From Paraburkholderia phenazinium (lineage in GTDB: Bacteria; Pseudomonadota; Gammaproteobacteria; Burkholderiales; Burkholderiaceae): a stretch of 64,000 nucleotides of DNA. Every line of letters begins with the position of its first letter. Within the stretch, counting starts at the first letter, position 1. The stretch spans positions 3,472,001 through 3,536,000 of the forward strand of contig NZ_FSRM01000002.1 in NCBI RefSeq assembly GCF_900141745.1, in the 5' to 3' direction. The translations under genes were made by a program, and so were the position numbers. A model generated the notes under the pieces. The model was not told the origin of the DNA and made no database searches. It was given only the letters and a program-made list of their open reading frames with translations. Below, one piece after another: positions 9,940 through 17,443 of the stretch.

Positions 9940-10094
9940 ATCGGAAGGGTCTCCATGGTCAAGGGCGCCGGCCCGCTATCTACGGATCGTCTGGTGCAGC
10001 GCTTGCCGCGAGTATAAAAAACCGACGCCTTCTGCCTGCTTTCGGCAGGGAGGAAATGTTGTGGGTGTTTACCCTCGTCCGGCATGAGCGCCGC

Positions 10095-11012
10095 TCAAGC
10101 TCCGTCGGCCCGATCCCACGGAGGCACGCCACCAAACGCATCGACCAGGAAATCGATCACCGCGCGGGTCTTGGCGCTCAGGTGCCGGCGACTGGGGTAC
10201 AACGCGAGCACGTCGATGTCGGGCAACCGATACTCCGGCAACACCTGAACCAGCTTGCCGACGCGCAGGTCGTTGCCGACCAGAAACGTGGGTTGCCAGA
10301 TCACGCCTTGCCCAGCGAGTGCGGCTGCGCGCGCCGTATCGCCGTTGTTTGTATGCATGTGACAGTTGACCTTTACGGTGTGAGCCTTGCTCTCGCTGTC
10401 GATCAGTTGCCACTCGTCGCCGGTGGCCGCATACGAGTAGCCGATGCATCGATGCTCGATCAGGTCGGCTGGTTTAACGGGGTGTCCGCAACGCGCCAGA
10501 TAGGTTGGCGACGCACAGAGGATGTTTCTCGATGTCGCCAGCTTGCGGGCTGCCTGGTTAGTCGAGCCGGCGCGGGAGATGCGAATGGCGAGGTCATAGC
10601 CTTCATCGACAATATCGACGACGCGGTCGATCAACGCCACGTCGAGTTCCACTTCGGGATATTTCCGCATGAACCCGGGCCATAGCGGCGCCAGGTACAG
10701 AATCCCAAAGCTCACAGGTGCATTGATGCGCAGACGGCCACGCGGTTCGACCGAGGCCGAGGATACGAGCCCCTCAGTCTCGGCGACGTCGTCGAGGATC
10801 GATTTGCAGCGCGAGTAAAAGGTCTCGCCGCCCTCGGTAAGAGACAGCCTGCGTGAAGTGCGATTCAGCAGGCGCGTGCCGAGATGCGCTTCCAGTTCAT
10901 TCACGTAGCGGGTCACGTTGGCAGGCGACGTCTCGAGCACATCGGCTGCGCGCGTGAAGCTGCCGCGGCTCACCACGGTCACGAAAACTTCAAAAGCACG
11001 CAGCCTGTCCAT
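10095..11012 (-). CDS. LysR-type transcriptional regulator
   Basis: 305 residues. N-terminal winged HTH (MDRLRAFEVFVTVVSRGSFT, then LNRTSRRLSLTEGG) and a C-terminal periplasmic-binding-like effector domain starting near GRLRINAPVSFG. Belongs to the CrgA/AaeR-like branch common in Burkholderia. Divergent from the SDR at 11152; the palindrome at 11024-11046 in the shared intergenic region is its likely operator. The binding-protein operon downstream starts 155 bp beyond its stop codon. Confidence 0.92.
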   Translation of the reverse strand: MDRLRAFEVFVTVVSRGSFTRAADVLETSPANVTRYVNELEAHLGTRLLNRTSRRLSLTEGGETFYSRCKSILDDVAETEGLVSSASVEPRGRLRINAPVSFGILYLAPLWPGFMRKYPEVELDVALIDRVVDIVDEGYDLAIRISRAGSTNQAARKLATSRNILCASPTYLARCGHPVKPADLIEHRCIGYSYAATGDEWQLIDSESKAHTVKVNCHMHTNNGDTARAAALAGQGVIWQPTFLVGNDLRVGKLVQVLPEYRLPDIDVLALYPSRRHLSAKTRAVIDFLVDAFGGVPPWDRADGA

Positions 11013-11023
11013 GGGACTTCCCG

Positions 11024-11046
11024 ATCATTCACAAATACTGAATGAT
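11024..11046. promoter_or_regulatory. LysR operator candidate (perfect 8-bp inverted repeat)
   Basis: Arms ATCATTCA and TGAATGAT are separated by 7 bp and contain the LysR T-N11-A spacing (T at 11029, A at 11041). It lies 12 bp before the LysR start and about 105 bp before the divergent SDR start, the usual place for a site that both autoregulates and activates. Confidence 0.7.
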
Positions 11047-11151
11047 ATACCCATGTTTTGTGCCTTTCTGCATTTATGGCTGAAGCCTATATTGCTTCTC
11101 ACGGACCAGGGCATTGGGCACTGGTCAACCAACTGCAGCAGGAGATTGAAC

Positions 11152-11916
11152 ATGCAACGCTTGACAGGGAAAGTCGCCATCGTGACCGGCGCCAGTGCCG
11201 GAATTGGCCGTGCCACCGCAAAACTGTTCGCCGCGGAAGGCGCAAAAGTGGTGATCGCGGCGCGCCGCGAAGCCGAACTTGAAACGCTCGCTGCCGAGAT
11301 CGCGAGCGCAGGCGGTGAGGCCGCGTTTCTGGCGGGCGACGTGCAGTCAGAGGACTTCGCGAAAGCGCTGGTCGCGCTCGCAGTCAGCCGTTTCGGCCGT
11401 CTTGACATCGCCTATAACAACGCCGGCACGCTCGGCGAAATGGGCCCGACCACGGGTGTGTCTGAGGCAGGCTGGGCGTCCGCATTGGCGATCAATCTGA
11501 CGAGCGCCTTCCTCGGTGCGAAGCATCAAATCCCCGAAATGCTGAAGCAAGGCGGCGGATCGATCATCTTCACGTCGACGTTCGTCGGTTATTCATTCGC
11601 TTTCCCGGGCACCGCCGCATACGCCGCGAGCAAGGCCGGGTTGATCGGACTGACCCAGGCACTGGCTGCCGAGTACGGACCACAAGGGGTGCGCGTCAAC
11701 GCCATCCTGCCGGGCGCAGTGGACACGCCGATGTACCGGGACATGAATGACACAGCCGAGTCGCAGGCCTTCGTGACCGGGTTGCATGCGCTCAAGCGGG
11801 TCGCACGGCCGGAAGAACTCGCGCGCTCGGTGCTGTATCTCGCGTCCGATGATTCATCCTTTGTGACCGGCACCGCTTCGCTCGTCGATGGCGGCGCGTC
11901 GATTACGCGTACCTGA
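11152..11916 (+). CDS. Short-chain dehydrogenase/reductase
   Basis: 254 residues. Classical SDR motifs: VTGASAGIG cofactor loop, NNAGTLG, catalytic Ser in IIFTSTFVG and AYAASKAGLIGL (YxxxK), and a C-terminal VLYLASDDSSFVTGTA block typical of FabG/glucose-dehydrogenase-like SDRs. ATG 11152 is preceded by AGGAGATTGAAC. The frame runs upstream into the intergenic region but the conserved N-terminus fixes this start. Probably controlled by the divergent LysR. Confidence 0.92.
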   Translation: MQRLTGKVAIVTGASAGIGRATAKLFAAEGAKVVIAARREAELETLAAEIASAGGEAAFLAGDVQSEDFAKALVALAVSRFGRLDIAYNNAGTLGEMGPTTGVSEAGWASALAINLTSAFLGAKHQIPEMLKQGGGSIIFTSTFVGYSFAFPGTAAYAASKAGLIGLTQALAAEYGPQGVRVNAILPGAVDTPMYRDMNDTAESQAFVTGLHALKRVARPEELARSVLYLASDDSSFVTGTASLVDGGASITRT

Positions 11917-11940
11917 ATCCCTTCGCGCCATGAGACGTTC

Positions 11941-11986
11941 AAGACGCTTCGTTTGACGCCGTCGTCGGCGTCAACGAGAGCGTCTT
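11941..11986. terminator. Long two-part hairpin between convergent SDR genes
   Basis: Inner arms TTGACGCCG and CGGCGTCAA with a TCGT loop (11953-11974) are flanked by outer arms AAGACGCT and AGCGTCTT (11941-11948 and 11979-11986). It fills the 83-bp gap between two converging genes, so a bidirectional transcription stop is the simplest role, though there is no long T-tract. Confidence 0.65.
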
Positions 11987-11999
11987 GCCCGGATCTCGC

Positions 12000-12764
12000 T
12001 CATCGCATGATGAAACCCCCATCGACGGAAATAGACTGACCGGTCACGTAGCTCGAGGCATCGCTGCAAAGCCAAAGCACAACATCGGCTATCTCTTCCG
12101 GTTTCCCATACCGGCCCATCGGAACCGCTTTCAGCAGTGCGTCGAGAGCCTCGCTCTGGCCGGAGGCCGCCATCTGCTCGGCCATCGGCGTCCAGAACAA
12201 ACCTGGACAGATGGCATTGATCCGGACACCGCGTGACGCGTATTCAAGGGCGGCACTCTTCGTCAGCCCCAGTACCCCATGCTTCGCAGCGTGATAGGTG
12301 CCGCGCTCCGGTCCGCCGACCAGTCCGCCCAGCGACGAACAATTGACGATCGCACCATTGCCCTGCTTGCGCATCTGTTGCAATTCGAATTTCATGCAAC
12401 TCCAGACACCGCCCAGATTGATCGACATCACGCGGTCGTAGTCGTCCCGGGACGAATCGGCGGTTTCAGCGAGGACATTCTGAACGCCGGCGTTGTTGTA
12501 GGCGACATCCACCCTTCCAAAGGCCGCCACGGTTTGCGCAACCATTGCTTCCACCTGGGCATCGTCGGCCACATCGCACTGGACGGCGAGGACTGCACAA
12601 CCTTGGGCCTTCAGTTCGTCTGCCGCTGACTCCACGGAGTCTTTGTGCCAGTCTGCCAGTACGACCGAGGCCCCCGACAAAGCAAACGCCTTCGCCGTGG
12701 CCAGACCAAGCCCGGAGCCCGCGCCCGTGACGAGTGCGACCTTGTTCTCAAAAGTTATATTCAC
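12000..12764 (-). CDS. Short-chain dehydrogenase/reductase
   Basis: 254 residues, classical SDR: VTGAGSGLG, NNAGVQN, catalytic Ser in IVNCSSLGG and TYHAAKHGVLGLTKS (YxxxK), C-terminal VLWLCSDASSYVTGQ. The start is GTG at 12764 with GGAGGAA about 8 nt upstream. Same strand as the aldo/keto reductase and LysR upstream (67 bp between reductase stop and this start), so a three-gene unit LysR-reductase-SDR is plausible. Confidence 0.9.
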   Translation of the reverse strand: MNITFENKVALVTGAGSGLGLATAKAFALSGASVVLADWHKDSVESAADELKAQGCAVLAVQCDVADDAQVEAMVAQTVAAFGRVDVAYNNAGVQNVLAETADSSRDDYDRVMSINLGGVWSCMKFELQQMRKQGNGAIVNCSSLGGLVGGPERGTYHAAKHGVLGLTKSAALEYASRGVRINAICPGLFWTPMAEQMAASGQSEALDALLKAVPMGRYGKPEEIADVVLWLCSDASSYVTGQSISVDGGFIMR

Positions 12765-12831
12765 AACGCGTTCCTCCAGCCTCTTACGGCTCAGGTTTTC
12801 AGTGCTGTTTCTGGCTGGCGCGAGCGGCAGA

Positions 12832-13845
12832 TCAGCCCATCACGCGCCGGCCTTCCACCGGATAGTTCGGATCCGTATATCCGGGCGTCGATGCATGGCC
12901 CGGAGGGACCAGACTGTCCACGAACTTTTCGTCTTCCGCTCCCAGTTGCAGCGTCAGTGCGTCCATGTAGCTGTCCCAGTGCGCTTCCGTGCGTGGCCCG
13001 GCGATGGCGGAACTCACCAGCTGGTTCCTGAGCACCCACGCGATGGCGAATGCGATCGAGGTTGTGTTGCGCTCAGCGGCGTGCGCCGCGACCTTCTGTG
13101 CAATGGCGAGAGATTCCGGACGCCACTCGGTCTGCTGGATGCGCTTGTCACCGCGCGCAACGCGAGAGTCGGCAGGCGGCGCATCGTCGGGTGCGTATTT
13201 GCCCGTCAGCACGCCCCGTGCGAGCGGGCTGTACGGCACGACGCCGATGCCGTAGTGTCCGGCGGCAGGCATCAGTTCGACCTCGGCCGTGCGGTCGACC
13301 ATGTTGTAAACCGGTTCGATTGCAACGGGACGATCAATGCCGAGCTGATCGGTCAGGCGCACGATTTCCGCGATGCGCCAGGCGCGGAAGTTGGACAGAC
13401 CGAAGTAGCGCACCTTGCCTTGGCGAATGAGGTCGCCGATGGCACGAACCCCTTCCTCCAGCGGCGCGTCAACAAGCGACCGGTGGAAGTAGAGAACGTC
13501 GATGTAGTCAGTGCCGAGGCGTCTCAGGCTGGCGTCGACTGTCTGGCAGATCCATTTGCGCGACTGCCCCTGTTCGTTCGGACGGGCGGTTGCCGAGGCT
13601 GGGTAGCCGAACTTGGTTGCCACGACCCAGTCGTCGCGTCGTTCCGCGATTGCCCGGCCGATAATTTCTTCAGATCGGCCAGCGTGGTAGACATCCGCGG
13701 TGTCGAGGAAGTTGACACCTTGATCAAAGGCCTTGTCGATAATCCGGCGGGAGGTAGCTTCATCCGTTTCGCCGCCAAACATCATCGTGCCCAGACACAA
13801 GGGCGAAACCTTGAGGGCGCTGCGACCCAGATACCGATAGTCCAT
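12832..13845 (-). CDS. Aldo/keto reductase
   Basis: 337 residues, NADPH-dependent TIM-barrel oxidoreductase. The N-terminus MDYRYLGRSALKVSPLCLGT, the active-site Asp/Tyr stretch FLDTADVYHAGRSEEIIG, the Lys in VVATKFG and the His in LYFHRSLVD form the AKR tetrad; the family is AKR11/12-like. Several in-frame ATGs exist (13860, 13854, 13851, 13845); a GGAG sits 9 nt before 13845 and that ATG matches the family N-terminus. An MRMDYRYLG start at 13851 is an alternative. Confidence 0.9.
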   Translation of the reverse strand: MDYRYLGRSALKVSPLCLGTMMFGGETDEATSRRIIDKAFDQGVNFLDTADVYHAGRSEEIIGRAIAERRDDWVVATKFGYPASATARPNEQGQSRKWICQTVDASLRRLGTDYIDVLYFHRSLVDAPLEEGVRAIGDLIRQGKVRYFGLSNFRAWRIAEIVRLTDQLGIDRPVAIEPVYNMVDRTAEVELMPAAGHYGIGVVPYSPLARGVLTGKYAPDDAPPADSRVARGDKRIQQTEWRPESLAIAQKVAAHAAERNTTSIAFAIAWVLRNQLVSSAIAGPRTEAHWDSYMDALTLQLGAEDEKFVDSLVPPGHASTPGYTDPNYPVEGRRVMG

Positions 13846-13957
13846 TCTCATCATCTCCATGCAGGCTGCGCCTGCGGTTACCAGAGCGTGCGCGCCGGAA
13901 ACGGCGCACCTGCCGGCGTTTTGATCGCCGTCTGTATGGAGGATGATAGGTCGAGGG

Positions 13958-13969
13958 TATCTAGCGATA
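13958..13969. promoter_or_regulatory. Small palindrome upstream of the aldo/keto reductase
   Basis: TATCTAGCGATA (TATC-TAGC-GATA) lies about 113 bp before the reductase start and shares the TCTAGCG core with the element at 14955-14975 near the start of the LysR gene. Possible operator of that LysR. Confidence 0.4.
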
Positions 13970-14004
13970 AAGGCCGTAAAACGGCAAACCCTCATGAGCT
14001 GAAA

Positions 14005-14940
14005 TCATGAATCCCGTTTTCGGCGTCCGGGCTCTTCTGTGCGATAACGGATCGCATCGATCACCACGGTCATCGCCCGTGAGAACTCACGACGGGTCGC
14101 GTAGCAGGCGTGCAGCCCTGGGAACGTAGGACACCATTCGTCCAATACCTTCACGAGACGACCCGCTTCGACATGAGACTGGGCGAGATCAGCCGGGATG
14201 TAAGCGAGGCCATATCCCGACAACGCTGCAGCCAGCATCTGATACGTCCCGTTGAACGCGAGCTGTCCGTCCACGCGAACCTGCACTGCACGGCTGCCTT
14301 TCTTCAACTCCCACGGATAAAACCCGCCCAGCGTCGGCAAACGAAGATTGATGCAGTTGTGTGTGGTCAGGTCCTGAGGCTTCTTTGGCAACGCACGCGT
14401 CTTCAGGTACTCCGGTGCTCCGACAATTGCCATCCGCATTTCGGGCGCGAGGCGGACCGCGATCATGTCCCTGGCTACCTGGTCGCCGTGACGAATGCCG
14501 ATGTCGTACCGGTCTGCCACGATATCCGAGAGACCGTAGTCGGTGATGATCTCCACCTTGAGGTCTGGATATTCACGAAGGACCGGCGACAACCTGGGCC
14601 ACAGGACTGTCTCGGTCGCGTAATCGGTTGCGGTGATGCGGATCGTACCCGCGGGTTTGTCCCGAAACTCGGTGACGGCTGCCAGTTCGGAATCGATCTC
14701 TTCAAAGCGGGGCGCGATGGTCCGGATGAGTCGCTCGCCAGCCTCCGTCGGCGCGACGCTGCGCGTGGTTCGGGTCAGGAGCCGCATGCCGAGCCGGGTT
14801 TCAAGCGCCCGGATGGTATGGCTCAAGGCCGATTGCGATACGCCGAGTTGCGCAGCCGCACGCGTGAAGCTGCGCTCGCGCGCCACGGCAATCAGCGCCA
14901 GCAGGTCGTTGTAGCTTTCTCGACGCATTGATGAACTCAT
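14005..14940 (-). CDS. LysR-type transcriptional regulator
   Basis: 311 residues with the N-terminal HTH (NDLLALIAVARERSFTRAAA, LGVSQSALSHTIRALE, LLTRTTRSVAPTEAG) and an effector domain beginning GTIRITATDYATE. It belongs to the branch that often controls adjacent reductases. Divergent from the carboxymuconolactone-decarboxylase-like gene at 15028 and upstream of the aldo/keto reductase and SDR on its own strand. Confidence 0.92.
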   Translation of the reverse strand: MSSSMRRESYNDLLALIAVARERSFTRAAAQLGVSQSALSHTIRALETRLGMRLLTRTTRSVAPTEAGERLIRTIAPRFEEIDSELAAVTEFRDKPAGTIRITATDYATETVLWPRLSPVLREYPDLKVEIITDYGLSDIVADRYDIGIRHGDQVARDMIAVRLAPEMRMAIVGAPEYLKTRALPKKPQDLTTHNCINLRLPTLGGFYPWELKKGSRAVQVRVDGQLAFNGTYQMLAAALSGYGLAYIPADLAQSHVEAGRLVKVLDEWCPTFPGLHACYATRREFSRAMTVVIDAIRYRTEEPGRRKRDS

Positions 14941-14954
14941 CTCATAGGTGTTTG

Positions 14955-14975
14955 CCGATTCTAGCGCCTAGTCGG
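14955..14975. promoter_or_regulatory. Palindrome in the LysR / decarboxylase-like divergent promoter
   Basis: Arms CCGA/TCGG flank a CTAG-CGC-CTAG core. The site is 15 bp from the LysR start and about 53 bp from the divergent gene start, and its TCTAGCG core recurs at 13958-13969. Confidence 0.45.
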
Positions 14976-15027
14976 CCATGAGTGGGTACGTTAAATTTCA
15001 GATATGGCGCTATCGAGGAAACTGCCG

Positions 15028-15825
15028 ATGAGGATATTCGCAATGGCCATGATGTCGCTTGCGCTAGGCACCGCGGCCTGTTCGCAGTTCGAAAGGAAAC
15101 CTGATATGGAAACTCTGGATCGCTCGTCCTCCGTCAACCTGCTTGCCGGGATGGACACCGTTTCACCCGCCCTTGAGCGCTACACGAACGATGTGGTGCT
15201 GGGCGACCTGTGGAAGCGTCCGCAGCTTTCCGCACGGGACCGCAGCATAGTCACCCTCTCGGTATTGATTGCGCGTAATCAGAGCACAGAGTTGCCGTTC
15301 TACCTCGATCTCGCACTCGACAGTGGCCTTAAGCCGAGCGAGATTTCGGAAATCATCACGCACCTGGCGTTCTATTCCGGTTGGGCCAATGCGACCGCGG
15401 CGGTGAAGATAACGAGCGCCGTTTTCGAGCGCCGCGGGATTACGGCGGCGCAACTCCCGCCAGCGGCGGTTGACCTTCTCCCTCTCGACGAGGCGGCAGA
15501 AGCCCAGCGCGAAAGCACCGTGCAGCAAAACTTCGGCGCCGTCTCACCCGGAGTCGTTCAGTTCACCCGGGACGCGTTGTTTAACGACCTGTGGCTGCGA
15601 CCAGGTCTTGCGCCCCGCGACCGTAGTCTCGTCACGGTCAGCGCGCTGGTTGCGACCGGGCAGGTCGCGCAACTGACCTATCACCTGAACCGTGCAATGG
15701 ATAACGGACTGACGAAGGCACAGGCGTCGGAGGTGATGACACAACTGGCGTTCTATGCGGGTTGGCCGAATGTATTTACGGCACTTCCAGTCGTTAAGGA
15801 CGTACTTGAAAAGCGACCCGGCTGA
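15028..15825 (+). CDS. Carboxymuconolactone-decarboxylase-family protein, predicted lipoprotein
   Basis: 265 residues from ATG 15028, which has GAGGA about 9 nt upstream; an earlier ATG at 15004 has no ribosome site. The N-terminus MRIFAMAMMSLALGTAACS looks like a type II signal peptide with lipobox GTAAC. Two tandem CMD/AhpD-like alpha-helical domains follow, with near-repeated blocks LWKRPQLSARDRSIVTLSVL and LWLRPGLAPRDRSLVTVSAL and FYSGWANA / FYAGWPNV. The CxxC of AhpD peroxidase-type members is absent. Export of a CMD domain is unusual; the enzymatic role is unknown. Confidence 0.85.
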   Translation: MRIFAMAMMSLALGTAACSQFERKPDMETLDRSSSVNLLAGMDTVSPALERYTNDVVLGDLWKRPQLSARDRSIVTLSVLIARNQSTELPFYLDLALDSGLKPSEISEIITHLAFYSGWANATAAVKITSAVFERRGITAAQLPPAAVDLLPLDEAAEAQRESTVQQNFGAVSPGVVQFTRDALFNDLWLRPGLAPRDRSLVTVSALVATGQVAQLTYHLNRAMDNGLTKAQASEVMTQLAFYAGWPNVFTALPVVKDVLEKRPG

Positions 15826-15845
15826 GGTCTCGCACCGGGTCTGAT

Positions 15846-15867
15846 GGCAGGAGCAAACGTTCCTGCC
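15846..15867 (+). terminator. Hairpin between the CMD-like gene and the shikimate-dehydrogenase-like gene
   Basis: Perfect arms GGCAGGA and TCCTGCC with an 8-nt loop lie 21 bp after the CMD-like stop codon. No T-tract follows, so it could attenuate rather than terminate. Confidence 0.4.
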
Positions 15868-15889
15868 GATTCAGCACAAGAGAAACTGG

Positions 15890-16681
15890 ATGTCACAAAA
15901 ACTGAATGGCGCCACCCGGCTGTACCCGATTATCGGCGACCCGATCAGATTCGTGAAATCGCCGCAACAGCTGACCCGTGGTTTCGAGGCACGAGGCCAC
16001 AACGCCTTGTGCCTGCCCATGCAGGTCGCGAAGGACAACCTCGATGCGGTCATGCATGCGCTGACACTGACCGGCAATGTCGATGGCCTGCTCGTCACCA
16101 TGCCGCATAAATTCTCGGCATTCACATACTGTGTGACCAGTTCCGACACTGCAAGGTTGCTAGGTGGAGTAAGCGTCATGCGGCGCAATGCGGACGGCAC
16201 ATGGCACGGCGACATGCTCGACGGACTCGCATTTGTAAAAGCGCAGATCGATCACGGCGCGCGCGTGAAAGACGGTCGTGCATTACTGGTGGGCGCCGGC
16301 GCTGCGGGCAGCGCGATCGCTATCGCTTTGCTCGAAGCAGGCGTGGGCGAACTCATCATCCACGACGCCGACGAATCTCGCGCAACCCGCCTGAACGGAC
16401 TTGTTGCCGAACTTGCCCGGGGTCGTGTACGCGTTGGCGCAGCCGATCCGGCGGGATGTACTTTGGTATTCAACGCAACACCCATGGGCCTGGCAGAGGA
16501 CGACCCGCTTCCGGTCTCCGGCGAACTGCTGGATTCGTCGATGTTCGTTGGCGATGTGATTGCGGGGCATGGAGTGACACCGTTGCTGACTGCCGCCCAG
16601 TCAGCGGGCTGCAAAACGGCGAACGGTGTCCAGATGGTCGATGCAGTGCAAGAGATGATGCTTGATTTCTTGCTGCGCTAG
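15890..16681 (+). CDS. Shikimate/quinate dehydrogenase-like protein
   Basis: 263 residues, in the AroE superfamily. The substrate domain has IGDPIRFVKSP and the catalytic Lys in VTMPHKF (Lys74); the partner Asp is in GDMLDG (Asp111). The dinucleotide motif is VGAGAAGSAIA (about 134-144), followed by FNATPMGL. The classical SxS is replaced by KSP and the NTD motif by MLD, as in the non-canonical AroE-like (YdiB/SdhL/RifI) groups, so it probably is not the housekeeping enzyme. Downstream of the CMD-like gene with 64 bp between them. Confidence 0.82.
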   Translation: MSQKLNGATRLYPIIGDPIRFVKSPQQLTRGFEARGHNALCLPMQVAKDNLDAVMHALTLTGNVDGLLVTMPHKFSAFTYCVTSSDTARLLGGVSVMRRNADGTWHGDMLDGLAFVKAQIDHGARVKDGRALLVGAGAAGSAIAIALLEAGVGELIIHDADESRATRLNGLVAELARGRVRVGAADPAGCTLVFNATPMGLAEDDPLPVSGELLDSSMFVGDVIAGHGVTPLLTAAQSAGCKTANGVQMVDAVQEMMLDFLLR

Positions 16682-16770
16682 AACCACGACGGCACCCAAA
16701 GTCATACGCACAAATGTAGCGTTCCGGATGCGCCAGCCAGATCGGATGTTCATGGTAACGCGCGTCGGCG

Positions 16771-17103
16771 CTACTGCTTCAATACGATCCACGCATCCCT
16801 GTCGACACCCACCCGAATCGCATCCAGACTCGCCCCTGCGCACGGACCTTCGATGCAATGTCCGTCCTCGAAGCGAAACAGCGCGCTGTGGTGCGCGCAC
16901 ATCACCACCTGCTTGCGATAGCACAAGACTTCGCCGGGCTCGAAATCGAGCGGCACCGAAAAATGCGGGCAGCGGTTGGCATAGGCCCAGACCTGCTCGC
17001 CACGCCGCACGATCACCATGGGCACACGCTCATCCGTTCCATCCACAACCCGCGCGCCGCCATCCGGCACGTCGGCGAATAGGCAGAGGCGCGTCCCGTT
17101 CAT
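16771..17103 (-). CDS. Small Rieske [2Fe-2S] ferredoxin-like protein
   Basis: 110 residues consisting of a single Rieske domain. Cluster ligands are Cys45 and His47 (CPHFSVPLDF) and Cys69 and His72 (CAHH), followed by FEDGHCIEGPC. The 21-residue spacing between the ligand pairs fits a stand-alone Rieske family rather than dioxygenase ferredoxins. Last gene of the hydroquinone cluster, only 3 bp after the YCII gene, so it is translationally close. It could donate electrons to an oxygenase or re-reduce the iron of the hydroquinone dioxygenase; both are inference. Confidence 0.85.
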   Translation of the reverse strand: MNGTRLCLFADVPDGGARVVDGTDERVPMVIVRRGEQVWAYANRCPHFSVPLDFEPGEVLCYRKQVVMCAHHSALFRFEDGHCIEGPCAGASLDAIRVGVDRDAWIVLKQ

Positions 17104-17106
17104 TGC

Positions 17107-17415
17107 CTACACCCTCCGCTCGGGATTGCCGAGGCTCCAGTCCCACGGCCGCACTTCAACGCGATCGAACAGTCCCGCCTGCATGTACGGATCGTTGCTC
17201 ACGAACGCCATCACATCGTCGATACCTTCCGCTTCGACGACCAGCAAGGTGCCGTTCATCGCGTCGCATTGCGGCGCCAGCGTCGGACCGCCGAGGCGCA
17301 CGAGCACCCCGTGTGCGGCGCTGCGCAGCCAGCTTCGATGATTCGGGCGCACGCGTTCGCGCACGTCGCGCATGCCAGGTTTATCGGTGGCAAATACGGC
17401 GAAGAAACGTCGCAT
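17107..17415 (-). CDS. YCII-family protein
   Basis: 102 residues: MRRFFAVFATDKPG, PNHRSWL, and the C-terminal DPYMQAGLFDRVEVRPWDW are typical of the YCII alpha-beta-plait family. A frame extends upstream to 17670, but ATG 17415 follows GGGAGGAAGAC and begins the domain. YCII proteins occur in chloroaromatic pathways (for example the dehydrochlorinase TftG), so a lyase, isomerase or detoxification step on a ring-cleavage intermediate is possible. It lies 28 bp after the maleylacetate reductase gene. Confidence 0.85.
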   Translation of the reverse strand: MRRFFAVFATDKPGMRDVRERVRPNHRSWLRSAAHGVLVRLGGPTLAPQCDAMNGTLLVVEAEGIDDVMAFVSNDPYMQAGLFDRVEVRPWDWSLGNPERRV

Positions 17416-17443
17416 GTCTTCCTCCCTGAATTCGTCTTTGTGC

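Noticed and set aside
10036..10056. CTGCC/GGCAG hairpin after the LysR gene
   Set aside because: The T-run is about 10 nt away from the stem; too weak to call an intrinsic terminator.
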